Assembly (NCBI GenBank): GCA_947487765.1
Contig: CANKXO010000001.1
Coordinates: 558,001-622,000, forward strand
Source of the DNA: an uncultured Pseudomonadales bacterium
GTDB taxonomy: Bacteria; Pseudomonadota; Gammaproteobacteria; Pseudomonadales; Cellvibrionaceae
Direction: 5' to 3'
DNA: 64,000 bases
The translations under genes and the position numbers were made by a program. Shown here piece by piece: positions 7,979 to 16,474 of the stretch; position 1 is the first letter of the stretch, and every line of letters starts with the position of its first letter. The notes beneath the pieces were generated by a model. The model was given only the letters and a program-made list of their open reading frames with translations. It did not search any database and had not been told where the DNA came from.

Positions 7979-9013
7979 CTGTCACGTTTAATTAACATAT
8001 TGTCGATTTGTATTATTGTTGGTGTCTGTGCTGTGACATTAGGTGCTTTTGCAGCAAACTATTGGCTACATAAGCCATTAAATCTCAATGAAGAAAAAGT
8101 TATTAGTATTCGTACAGGTGATACACTAAGTAAAGTTAGTTATCAGCTTGCAAAAGAAAATATACTGACTCAGCCAAAGTTACTTATCCTTTATGCGAAA
8201 TATACAGGGCGCACTCGTCTTGAAGTGGGCGAATATCGCATACCGATGGGGGTGACACCGGAAGAATTACTTATAAGGTTACAGTCGGGAGACGTTGTTT
8301 CGTATAGTGTAACCTTAGTTGAAGGAAAAACCTTTAAAGATTATTTGTCGACACTTCAAAAACAAGAAAAACTGACGGCGACCTTAATCGATAAAAAGTT
8401 CCCTGAAATTAAACAACTCTTAAAACTAGAAATTGATCACCCAGAGGGTTGGTTTTATCCTGATACCTATCAATATGTATCAGGTACAACCGATGCAGAT
8501 ATTCTTTTGCGTGCCCATAAAAAAATGCAAAAAGTATTAAGTGAAGAATGGGATAACCGCGAAAAGAATTTACCCTATAAAAATGCCTATGAGGCGTTAA
8601 TCATGGCCTCTATCGTTGAAAAAGAAACAGGAGCTGCTCATGAGCGCCCAGAAATAGCTGGCGTTTTTGTTAGACGTTTAAGAAAGGGGATGCGTTTACA
8701 AACGGACCCAACCATAATTTACGGCTTAGGTGATCAATATAAGGGTAATATTCGACGTAAACATTTGACTCAGCGTACACCCTATAACACCTATGTCATT
8801 AACGGTTTGCCGCCGACGCCTATTGCTATGTCAGGTCGAGAAGCACTTCATGCAACTCTCCATCCTGCGAAGGGAAAGACATTATATTTTGTCGCTAAAG
8901 GTGATGGGAGCCATCAGTTTTCAGAAACGCTTAAAGAACATAATAAAGCGGTGCAGAATTATCAAATAAAAAACCGAGCTAAAAAATATCAGTCTGCTCC
9001 AAAAGCTCAATAG
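7979..9013 (+). CDS. mltG: Endolytic murein transglycosylase MltG
   Basis: A single N-terminal membrane segment (IIVGVCAVTLGAFAANYWL), a LysM-like region, and a YceG catalytic domain. IMASIVEKETGAAHERP carries the catalytic Glu, followed by LQTDPTIIYGLG and YNTYVINGLPPTPI. MltG cleaves nascent glycan strands and sets their length at the inner membrane. The start is unusual: no ATG or GTG fits. The best ribosome site, AAGGGG (7965-7970), is 8 nt before a CTG at 7979, giving the N-terminus (M)SRLINILSICIIVG, a normal signal anchor. The TTG at 8000 has no Shine-Dalgarno sequence and drops the positive residue. About 344 residues from the CTG. Confidence 0.92.
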   Translation: MSRLINILSICIIVGVCAVTLGAFAANYWLHKPLNLNEEKVISIRTGDTLSKVSYQLAKENILTQPKLLILYAKYTGRTRLEVGEYRIPMGVTPEELLIRLQSGDVVSYSVTLVEGKTFKDYLSTLQKQEKLTATLIDKKFPEIKQLLKLEIDHPEGWFYPDTYQYVSGTTDADILLRAHKKMQKVLSEEWDNREKNLPYKNAYEALIMASIVEKETGAAHERPEIAGVFVRRLRKGMRLQTDPTIIYGLGDQYKGNIRRKHLTQRTPYNTYVINGLPPTPIAMSGREALHATLHPAKGKTLYFVAKGDGSHQFSETLKEHNKAVQNYQIKNRAKKYQSAPKAQ

Positions 9014-9060
9014 ATATTGTGAACTCGATTTTATAATTTACCTATCATAAGAATAAAGCT

Positions 9061-9687
9061 ATGAACGATACTCAGGGAAAATTTATTACAATTGAAGGCT
9101 CTGAAGGAGTAGGGAAGAGCACGAATATTTCTTTTATTAAAGACTATCTCGAAGAAAAAAACATCGAATTATTGATCACTCGTGAGCCTGGTGGTACACC
9201 GCTCGCGGAAGAGATTCGTGAATTGTTATTACAAAAACGCAGTGAAAATATAGACGAGACAGCCGAGTTGTTAATGATGTTTGCTGCTCGTGCTCAACAC
9301 CTTAATACGGTTATATTGCCAGCAATTGATGCAGGGAAATGGGTACTGTGTGACCGGTTTACCGATTCAACCTATGCCTATCAGGGCGGTGGCCGAGGTT
9401 TAAGTTGGCAATTAATCGAGCGATTAGAAGAAACTGTACAACAAGAACTACAACCTGACCTAACGCTCTATTTAGATATCGATGTTAAATTGGGTCTAGC
9501 CCGTGCAAGTAAAAGAGCAGAGCTAGACCGGTTTGAGAGTGAGGAAATTGATTTTTTTGAGCGAGTTCGAACTGCTTATTTAACCCGTGTCAAAACTGAT
9601 ACTAAACGATATCAAGTAATTGATGCAGGGCAAGATTTACAATTGGTACAGGCAGATATCACACATGTCCTAGAGAGCTTTTTTTAA
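9061..9687 (+). CDS. tmk: Thymidylate kinase Tmk
   Basis: 208 residues. The P-loop GSEGVGKST is at about residues 13-21, the DRF motif (CDRFTDSTYAYQGGGRGL) marks the dTMP pocket, REPGGTPLAEEIR binds substrate, and a short LID lies near KRAELDRFE. It phosphorylates dTMP to dTDP. The gene follows mltG as expected. In most gammaproteobacteria holB (and in Pseudomonas pilZ and tatD) come next; here tmk is instead followed by an oppositely oriented flavin oxidoreductase, so the conserved block stops at this point. Confidence 0.97.
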   Translation: MNDTQGKFITIEGSEGVGKSTNISFIKDYLEEKNIELLITREPGGTPLAEEIRELLLQKRSENIDETAELLMMFAARAQHLNTVILPAIDAGKWVLCDRFTDSTYAYQGGGRGLSWQLIERLEETVQQELQPDLTLYLDIDVKLGLARASKRAELDRFESEEIDFFERVRTAYLTRVKTDTKRYQVIDAGQDLQLVQADITHVLESFF

Positions 9688-9728
9688 ATGCTTTATTACA
9701 TGTAGTGATTCTATGTAAATAATACACA

Positions 9729-10841
9729 TCATACAGTGGCTTCGTCTTCCCATGTAAATTGGTCATCAATAGTAACTCCTTGAGCAAGCATATCAGGGTT
9801 AAAGGGGAGAGGGTGTCTCTTAGATTTTAATTGGATAGGCCAGTCAGGATTAGCCAAAGCGCCTGTTCCCAATGCAATAAAATCTGCATGTCCTTCTTTA
9901 AGAATACGTATTGCTTCATCTGGGTTGTCTAGTCCTCCATTAGCAATAACAGGTAACCCGGTAATTTCTCGTGCTAAGCGGGGTAGGCTTTGCCTGTCAC
10001 GTGTAAGGCACCCATGGTTAAAACCTTTTCCTTCGCTGGCAAAATGGATGTAATCTGCCCCAGCATTTTTTAAGCAAGTAAATATCACTTTCCCATCGTT
10101 AATACCATTAGGCCAAAGGTAATCAAAGTCATTTACCTTTCCCTGTGAGACGCGAACACCAATAATAAAATTATTTGGGACTACGTTTTTAATTGAGGAG
10201 ATAATTTCAGTGGTGAAACGACATCGGTTTTCCACAGAACCACCATATTGGTCTTCTCTATTATTGGTGTAGTCAGTTAAAAACTGATCAAGCAGGTAAC
10301 CATTGGCAGCATGAATTTCAATACCATCAAAGCCTGATTTTTGTGCGCGTACCGCTGAATCGGTAAAGCTACGAATGGCATCATCGATTTCAGACAAATT
10401 CATCGCCTCCGGTAAAGGAAAGTCACCTTGTTTATTACTATATCCTCCTAGCATGTGCCTTACAGGTTGAATAGATGATGCGCTACGTGTATTTGATAGG
10501 TGCTGAGATAAAGCCCCTGCATGCATTAGCTGAAGAATAATTTTTCCTCCAGCTTCATGAGTTGAAGAAACTATTGTTTCCCAACCTTTTTGCTGTTGCT
10601 CATTAGTGATCCCTGGTTGGTTAGGGTATGCCTGAGAAAAAGAGCGATCGATATAGGTGCCTTCAGTAATCGTTAACCCAAATCCACCTGTCGCATATCG
10701 ACGATAATATGTATTCATTTGTTCTGTCGGCACGCCATCGCCTACTGTGCTTACGCGACTCATAGGTGCAACGACTACTCTATTTTGTAACGTTAATTTA
10801 TGAAGGGTGGCATTTTCTAATATGGGACAGTAATTAAGCAT
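9729..10841 (-). CDS. Old yellow enzyme family NADH:flavin oxidoreductase
   Basis: 370 residues forming a TIM-barrel FMN enzyme. VVVAPMSRVSTVGDGVPT at the N-terminus, the substrate-binding His/Asn pair in EIHAANGYLLDQF, the QYGGSVENRCRF FMN-binding segment, and the late phosphate-binding IANGGLDNP and FIALGTGALANPDW are all present. Such enzymes reduce alpha,beta-unsaturated carbonyls, nitroesters or other electrophiles. It is divergent from an HxlR regulator, a common pairing for electrophile-inducible reductases. I cannot say which subclass (NemA, XenA or other) it belongs to. Ends of the protein are acidic and ordinary. Confidence 0.88.
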   Translation of the reverse strand: MLNYCPILENATLHKLTLQNRVVVAPMSRVSTVGDGVPTEQMNTYYRRYATGGFGLTITEGTYIDRSFSQAYPNQPGITNEQQQKGWETIVSSTHEAGGKIILQLMHAGALSQHLSNTRSASSIQPVRHMLGGYSNKQGDFPLPEAMNLSEIDDAIRSFTDSAVRAQKSGFDGIEIHAANGYLLDQFLTDYTNNREDQYGGSVENRCRFTTEIISSIKNVVPNNFIIGVRVSQGKVNDFDYLWPNGINDGKVIFTCLKNAGADYIHFASEGKGFNHGCLTRDRQSLPRLAREITGLPVIANGGLDNPDEAIRILKEGHADFIALGTGALANPDWPIQLKSKRHPLPFNPDMLAQGVTIDDQFTWEDEATV

Positions 10842-10909
10842 ATAAAGGAGCCTCTATAAAATATTGTGGATTTTTAACCACTGTAAAACAATACAATCTT
10901 TTTTGTAAG

Positions 10910-10947
10910 AATGTACATTTTTGTGCTATACATACATTTTGTATACT
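10910..10947. promoter_or_regulatory. Dyads in the OYE-HxlR divergent promoter region
   Basis: A perfect palindrome AATGTACATT (10910-10919) is followed by an inverted repeat TATACA-N7-TGTATA (10927-10945). The second dyad overlaps the likely -10 box of the regulator gene, TATACT (10942-10947). HxlR proteins bind dyads as dimers, so these are good candidate operators for autoregulation and control of the reductase. Confidence 0.55.
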
Positions 10948-10961
10948 AAAGGAGGTAATAC

Positions 10962-11282
10962 ATGCCGGAAGTTGAAGAAGACGCCTGCCCAACGGAGACT
11001 GCCCTAGATTTAATTGGAGGTAAATGGAAGGGGATGATTTTGTACTACTTATATTCTGATACAAGACGCTTTAATGAATTGATGCGCCTTATACCCAATA
11101 TCACGCAACGTATGCTAACAAAACAGCTTCGCGATTTGGAAGCTCATGGTATTGTCCATCGACAGGTGTATCCTCAAGTACCCCCTAAAGTAGAATATTC
11201 TTTAACGAAGATAGGAAAGACACTTAAGCCTGTTATTAAAGAGCTAGAGAAATGGGGTAAGCTGTATTTAAAAGCGTTATAG
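10962..11282 (+). CDS. HxlR family transcriptional regulator
   Basis: 106 residues, typical for this small winged-helix family. ACPTETALDLIGGKWKGMILYYL is the HxlR signature, with a Cys at residue 9, followed by RFNELMRLIPNITQRMLTKQLRDLEAHGIVHR (helix-turn-helix and wing) and VEYSLTKIGKTL. Several family members sense electrophiles or oxidants through that N-terminal Cys. The gene has a near-perfect Shine-Dalgarno sequence AAGGAGGT (10949-10956), 5 nt before ATG. It is divergent from the old-yellow-enzyme gene, so it probably controls that gene and itself in response to thiol-reactive compounds (inference). Confidence 0.92.
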   Translation: MPEVEEDACPTETALDLIGGKWKGMILYYLYSDTRRFNELMRLIPNITQRMLTKQLRDLEAHGIVHRQVYPQVPPKVEYSLTKIGKTLKPVIKELEKWGKLYLKAL

Positions 11283-11314
11283 CTGCAAATTGTATGAGCA
11301 AGAAGGGATATATT

Positions 11315-12652
11315 TTACTTTTCTACTTTATTCTTCCCTTTTTCTTTTGCTCTATATAATGCTTTATCTGCTCGACTTATTATATCTTTTAAAGTGTCTC
11401 TTTCTTTAAAACTTGATATACCTATACTTGCTGTTATTGGTTTTAAATCTTTAAACGCTTCTTGTTCGATCTCTGACCTGAGCTTTTCTGCGAGTTGTTC
11501 TAGGCCTACCTCTGATGTGCCAGGGCATAGGATTAAAAACTCTTCACCGCCCCATCGTCCAGGACTATCAGTTTTTCGTATGTTTTTCTTAATGACATTC
11601 GAAAAAGCAATGAGTAATTCATCGCCAGCTTGATGACCGTAAGAATCATTAACTTTTTTGAAGTCATCAATATCAATCAGCATAATGCCTAATTCACCCG
11701 AATGTCTCCGCAATCGTTCAAGTTCATTCTTTAGTAAGCTATCAAGTTTTAAGCGATTAAATAAGCCAGTAAGAGGGTCTGTTATTGCTAATTTTTCCTG
11801 AGCTAATCTCTGGCTAATTTCGTGGTTAACTTTATTTTCCAGTTCTTTGCGCAATAGTGTTAATTCGGTAATTTCCGTTGACACCCCAATGAGTTTATTT
11901 ACTTCTCCAGATTCTTCTATTAGAGGAATTTTCATTGACCAGTATGACCGAAAGGAACCGTCTTCTAACTGAATATGCTCTTCTTCATATTGTGCTATTT
12001 TTTCGTCGAACACTTTTTTATCTGTTATGTGAAATAACTCTGCGACTTCCGTTGGTAGTATTTCATTGCCTTTTTTCCCTACAATTTGATTTAAATTTAG
12101 GCCAAAAACTTCTTCTGTTTTTGGATTCACATAGCTAAAACGGTAGTCTTTATCTTTTAAATAAATACATGCATCAATATTATTAAAGATGGTTGAGAGC
12201 AAGTCACGACTTTCACGCAGCTCGTTTTCCATTTTTTTTCTTGTTGTTATGTCAGTGGATACTCCAAGCATGCCTGTGATTTTATTGCTGCAGTCATATG
12301 TTGGGCTTTTTACCGTCATATAGTAGCGAGTCTCGCCAGTGCTTGTGATTATATTCTTTTCCTCTACCTTAATAATGACTCCCTTACTCATCACTTTCTG
12401 GTCATTTCTTTTTACATCATCAGACTCGTCGAGAGAGAAAAAGTGTGAGTCATCTTTCCCTATAATTTCTTCGGGGGGTAAATCAAATAACTCACTAACC
12501 ATAGAATTAACAAAGGTATAACGTCCCTCTATATCTTTTGTATAAATATATGCGCCTACATGGTTTAGTGTGGCTTTCAGAGTGCCAACTTGCTGAGTCA
12601 GCTTGTAGTTCTCTTCACGAAGCTTTTTCAGCGTTTCTTCATTGTTACTCAT
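11315..12652 (-). CDS. PAS-PAS-GGDEF diguanylate cyclase
   Basis: About 445 residues. A short coiled-coil start is followed by two PAS domains (about residues 28-145 and 150-270; each contains a YIYTKD/IYLKDKDYRFSYVN-type core), a linker helix, and a GGDEF domain from about 285. The active site is GGEEF, and RKTD five residues before it matches the product-inhibition I-site RxxD. It should make c-di-GMP in response to a ligand or redox cue sensed by the PAS domains. No membrane segment, so it is cytoplasmic. Of two close start codons, the inner ATG (12652) has the better spacing (7 nt) to an AGG; the outer one is at 12658. Confidence 0.9.
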   Translation of the reverse strand: MSNNEETLKKLREENYKLTQQVGTLKATLNHVGAYIYTKDIEGRYTFVNSMVSELFDLPPEEIIGKDDSHFFSLDESDDVKRNDQKVMSKGVIIKVEEKNIITSTGETRYYMTVKSPTYDCSNKITGMLGVSTDITTRKKMENELRESRDLLSTIFNNIDACIYLKDKDYRFSYVNPKTEEVFGLNLNQIVGKKGNEILPTEVAELFHITDKKVFDEKIAQYEEEHIQLEDGSFRSYWSMKIPLIEESGEVNKLIGVSTEITELTLLRKELENKVNHEISQRLAQEKLAITDPLTGLFNRLKLDSLLKNELERLRRHSGELGIMLIDIDDFKKVNDSYGHQAGDELLIAFSNVIKKNIRKTDSPGRWGGEEFLILCPGTSEVGLEQLAEKLRSEIEQEAFKDLKPITASIGISSFKERDTLKDIISRADKALYRAKEKGKNKVEK

Positions 12653-12846
12653 ATACATACCTATTTAGCGCACTATCTGTAATTTTAGCTTATGTAAACT
12701 TGCGTGCCACTAAATAATAGGTATAGCGCATGATGGAGTTTATTGTTTTCAGGGTAATGCGCAATAGACCCTTTTATTATATGGTTTAAGTAATATTGAA
12801 CATTAGGGTCCAAGTAGACGGGTTTTTCGCTGGTTTTATTGAATTA

Positions 12847-14067
12847 TTACCCTAGATGTTTCAGTGCATTTTGTATGTGTCGTGTTAAATTGTGAGGATA
12901 AACCTTAGTCAAAGAGACAGTGTCACACTGTTGAAACAGACAGAATTGTGTAATGGCCTTGATAAATGCAGTTATGGGCCCTTCATCATCAAAGCTATGT
13001 TGCTCTATGTGTAACGCTTTAATCTCCAAATGGTTGGTTTTTCGATGGGCTTTACAATCCATTCGGCCAATAAATTCATCTCGATACAGTAGTGGTAGGC
13101 AAAAGTAGCCATGCTGGCGTTTAGCGGCAGGTACATAACACTCTATTTGATAGTCATAGTGAAACAATGATTTAAGTCGATCACGTTGGATTACGCTATT
13201 GTCGAATGGCGATAAAATTAATAGGCGATTACTTAAGCGGGGAAGGGGCTGTTCTAACGTACCGGTTTCCAATAAAAATATTTCGCCACTGCTTAGTTGT
13301 ATCTGCTCTAGTGTGGCTTGGGCTAACCTTTCGTTGATTAACGTTTTCATAGCCATACGTAGTTCAGGGTTACGGCGCAAGTATGTCAACCCTTTGAGAG
13401 AAACTAATCCATGACAGCTTAATTGCCGCTCTAGAATATGTAGTGCAAATTCTTCAATACTGGGCATTTGTGAATTAATATGAGAGGGCAGTACTCGTTC
13501 GGTTAAATCGTATACTTTTTGAAAGCCTTCACGACTATACACCATAAGATCGCCTTCCATATAGAGTTGCTCAAGTGCTTTTTTAGCCGGTTTCCAGTCC
13601 CACCATCCAGCCCGTTTTGTCGTATTGCTTTCTATATCCCGAGAGCGTATTGGGCCATCGATGCGTATGCGAGCCATCAGTTCATCCATAAGTTTTCTAT
13701 CTTTAGCTTTATGCCACCTAACTTGGCCACTTTTAATGGCGTGTTTATAAGGCAGGGAGAAACGAAAATCGTTAATAGGTATAAATGCAGCCGCGTGAGT
13801 CCAGTATTCGAAAATATCACCATCAAGTAACATTTGATTAGTCATGGATGGCTTAAACTTAGGCACTCTAGAATGAAGAACATGATGATGCGCACGTTCC
13901 ACTACTGATATAGTATCGATCTGCACGTAACCAATATGATTAATCGCTTTGCGTGCCCCCACTAAACTATTTCCATAAGGCTTAGTTTGTAACAAGCCTT
14001 GTGCAGATAAAGCAAGGCGGCGTAAACGTGCTAGATCTTGCTTGCGTTTGATTTTAATGATGGTCAT
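12847..14067 (-). CDS. ycaQ: YcaQ/AlkX-type winged-helix DNA glycosylase
   Basis: 406 residues matching the HTH_42 (formerly DUF1006) family over its length. The motif YVQIDTISVVERAHHHVLHSRV contains Gln-Ile-Asp at residues 49-51, the Q-x-D catalytic motif reported for YcaQ-like glycosylases, which unhook DNA interstrand crosslinks. FEYWTHAAAFIP and the late GYFCLPLLYRDEFIGRMDCKAHR are also family features. The AlkZ branch found with genotoxin gene clusters has Q-x-Q instead. No biosynthetic cluster surrounds it, which fits a housekeeping repair role. It is transcribed alone on the minus strand; no clear Shine-Dalgarno sequence is seen. Confidence 0.85.
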   Translation of the reverse strand: MTIIKIKRKQDLARLRRLALSAQGLLQTKPYGNSLVGARKAINHIGYVQIDTISVVERAHHHVLHSRVPKFKPSMTNQMLLDGDIFEYWTHAAAFIPINDFRFSLPYKHAIKSGQVRWHKAKDRKLMDELMARIRIDGPIRSRDIESNTTKRAGWWDWKPAKKALEQLYMEGDLMVYSREGFQKVYDLTERVLPSHINSQMPSIEEFALHILERQLSCHGLVSLKGLTYLRRNPELRMAMKTLINERLAQATLEQIQLSSGEIFLLETGTLEQPLPRLSNRLLILSPFDNSVIQRDRLKSLFHYDYQIECYVPAAKRQHGYFCLPLLYRDEFIGRMDCKAHRKTNHLEIKALHIEQHSFDDEGPITAFIKAITQFCLFQQCDTVSLTKVYPHNLTRHIQNALKHLG

Positions 14068-14213
14068 ATGATTAATAAAATAATTTATCGAATGCGTCCA
14101 AATAGCAAAGTATATTCGTCTTTATCAATAAGAGGTTTATACTACAGCTCATATTTCAGCTAAAAATAAATAACTAAAGAGTCCTATACATTTAATATAT
14201 TAGGAGTAGGCCC

Positions 14214-14369
14214 ATGGATATCGTGGCATTAACATTCTATAGTATCGTTTGTGGCATATTAGCCTATGCGAGCCCAGTTATGAAGAATACAATTGTTCGT
14301 TTAGTAATAGGGGCCTGTACTGGTTTACTAGCGGCAGCAATATTACCTTTGGTTCGTACGGTGATATAA
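14214..14369 (+). CDS. Small hydrophobic membrane protein, 51 residues
   Basis: An open frame of 51 codons with a good Shine-Dalgarno sequence, AGGAG (14202-14206), 7 nt before ATG. The product has two predicted membrane spans, LTFYSIVCGILAYASPV and LVIGACTGLLAAAILPLV, joined by a basic turn (MKNTIVR). I recognise no family. It stands alone between ycaQ and the Vps62-like gene, and a strong terminator follows at 14546-14572. The good ribosome site and clean two-helix pattern argue that it is translated. Confidence 0.6.
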   Translation: MDIVALTFYSIVCGILAYASPVMKNTIVRLVIGACTGLLAAAILPLVRTVI

Positions 14370-14545
14370 GTCGTTGTCCAGAGTAGATGCATCAGTTTTA
14401 TTATGATCTTGTATATTTTCTTAAGTTAAATGATGTATAAATAGAGGCCTTGCTATTTTTGCTATAAATAGTCAATTAAATGATTTTTCCCTTTATCTTT
14501 TTTGGTTGTTTGCCAGAGATAGTCGAGTTAGGTGATATTATAAGA

Positions 14546-14572
14546 GAAAAGCCATTTTTTAGATGGCTTTTC
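14546..14572. terminator. Bidirectional intrinsic terminator
   Basis: Perfect 10-bp stem GAAAAGCCAT (14546-14555) with ATGGCTTTTC (14563-14572) and a 7-nt loop. It lies between the plus-strand 51-residue gene and the minus-strand Vps62-like gene and could serve both. Confidence 0.7.
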
Positions 14573-14612
14573 ATTGACTAGTAAACGATATAAGTCTGAC
14601 GTATTAAATCAC

Positions 14613-16220
14613 CTACTCAAACACATTCCTACGCCATACATCTTTAGAAACTGGTCCTGTTGGACCAGACTCTAATCTGTGTTGTCCGAAATACTTTCTT
14701 CCCATTTCGTGATTACCCCAACGATAGATCGCTCCACTGGTTGGATCTGCTGGGTCGTTGTCTCCATGTGTCTTATCAAAATCATGACGCATCCAGTTTG
14801 GCCATGGTTCGCCTTGCAAACTTCGTCCTTGTTTGGTTGAGCCGTCGTAAGTATAGGATTTCACTTTTTTCCAAGTATCCCATGCCGTTCCTGCACTGCA
14901 AATATCAGAGAGTGGTGGAATTCGTTTATAAGTGTGTTCGCCTGCTGTAGGCCATAGACCATGAGAACCTTCGGCGCTATATATAACTGGGTGTGTACCA
15001 TCAAGATCCATGCTCTGGTAGTATTTCTTCTGACCAAAATCATGAGCAGAAATATAGACTTGGTGTGGTATATAGTAGGGTTTGCCTTGGTTATTTATTC
15101 CTGGCGTCAAGCGCACAGTAATGTGCTCCCAGTCTCCGACATGGTTTCCCCAAATAGTGTTGAGTACTTCTTTTCCACGATTATAGGGGAAGTATAAAAA
15201 GTAAATAAGATCGACATTATAATTGTCTTTTTCAACCCAAAAGCTATAGACCGGTGCAGAATGAAGGTCGCCAGCAAAGTAAGGCAATGTTGATGATGGG
15301 GAGTGCAATTTCTCTTTAGTTTTAAGGCAATATTTACCTTGGCGTAATTCACGTATCAAATGTGGAAAACTCCATTCAACTGAGGATGGGAAAAAGCGTT
15401 CATGTTCATCCATCCATACTTTAGGCGCATACTTTTCGAGATAAGTTGTTTTTTCAGTGTCGTTTAAATCAAACGTAGGCATTTTTTTAACCGATGATAT
15501 CTCCGCCGTAAATTGCTTAAGTCCTTTGGGTGATTCACCGTAGTTTTTTGCGCCTGACACGTATATTCGATGGTGAGGTGAGCGGTGCTTAAATAACATT
15601 TGATGAGTCAACCCCGTGTACCATCGGCTATCTGGACCGGTCACATTGTGGCTCATGTTAAAAATTACTTTTTCTGGTTGTGGTACATTTTTCAGTTTGA
15701 AGAACAAATATTCCTCACCACCATATCTGTCTACATCCCAATCCAGTGAGTCTCTCCCGTCGCCGAAAGTAACACTACGCTCTTTGTGGGACTCTATTGG
15801 TATGATTTTTAATGCCCATGTTTCAGGTGGGTTTTCATCGTGATATTTTGCACCTGAGATATAAATTTTATGATGGCCAGAATGTAATGCGCCATCTTCT
15901 CGGTTAGGTATAGTGCTGCCATGACGAAGCCCAGAGTACCAACGTGTATCAGCTCCTTTTTTGTCATGGCTGACATTGAAAGATACGGCATATGGGTTTG
16001 CTACTCCTTCTACTTGAAACAATGCTTCTTGATAGCCTTCATCACGTATTAAACGATCGAAGTCTTTATTGGCATGGTTTCTACCGTCTCCAAATGTAAT
16101 ATTTGAGATTGTGATGCTTTTATCTTTGTGCTTTTTAATTGTTAATTCAATTATATCCTGCTTACTAAATTCATCGTCGTCTTCATTGAAATCACTATTG
16201 TCATTTATTTCATCAAACAT
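14613..16220 (-). CDS. Vps62-like (DUF946) protein with duplicated N-terminal module
   Basis: 535 residues, no signal peptide or membrane span. Residues 37-141 and 145-242 are two copies of one ~100-residue module: each has TFGDGR, a DxDR element, a Phe-Asn-x-Ser-His strand, RWYxGL, and IYxSGAK. From about residue 255 the protein resembles Vps62/DUF946: KYAPKVWMDEHERFFPSSVEW, GNHVGDWEHITVRL, YISAHDFGQ and GSHGLWPTAGEHTY. The function of bacterial Vps62-like proteins is not established; the His/Glu/Asp-rich core suggests a metal or glycan-binding site (inference). The acidic N-terminus (EDDDE) and lack of a Sec signal leave its location open. It is a single-gene unit next to the kinase/VWA locus, possibly horizontally gained. 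Confidence 0.65.
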   Translation of the reverse strand: MFDEINDNSDFNEDDDEFSKQDIIELTIKKHKDKSITISNITFGDGRNHANKDFDRLIRDEGYQEALFQVEGVANPYAVSFNVSHDKKGADTRWYSGLRHGSTIPNREDGALHSGHHKIYISGAKYHDENPPETWALKIIPIESHKERSVTFGDGRDSLDWDVDRYGGEEYLFFKLKNVPQPEKVIFNMSHNVTGPDSRWYTGLTHQMLFKHRSPHHRIYVSGAKNYGESPKGLKQFTAEISSVKKMPTFDLNDTEKTTYLEKYAPKVWMDEHERFFPSSVEWSFPHLIRELRQGKYCLKTKEKLHSPSSTLPYFAGDLHSAPVYSFWVEKDNYNVDLIYFLYFPYNRGKEVLNTIWGNHVGDWEHITVRLTPGINNQGKPYYIPHQVYISAHDFGQKKYYQSMDLDGTHPVIYSAEGSHGLWPTAGEHTYKRIPPLSDICSAGTAWDTWKKVKSYTYDGSTKQGRSLQGEPWPNWMRHDFDKTHGDNDPADPTSGAIYRWGNHEMGRKYFGQHRLESGPTGPVSKDVWRRNVFE

Positions 16221-16474
16221 AAAAACTCCATCTATCAGTGTGTGGAGTAATAGGTATAGATAAGAGGACGAGTAGTGTCAACGCGTGAAATAAAAACTGT
16301 AAAAATATAAAAAATATTACTGAAATACACGCCAAGCTAGTCGCGAATATAATTATAATCTTTAATTTGTAGAAATAGATGACAAAAATTAGTTGAAATT
16401 AAAAAATAAATTATCAGAGTATAAAAATTTATAATAGTCCCATCGAGAGTTGATGTTAGCTAATGCTATCCTCT

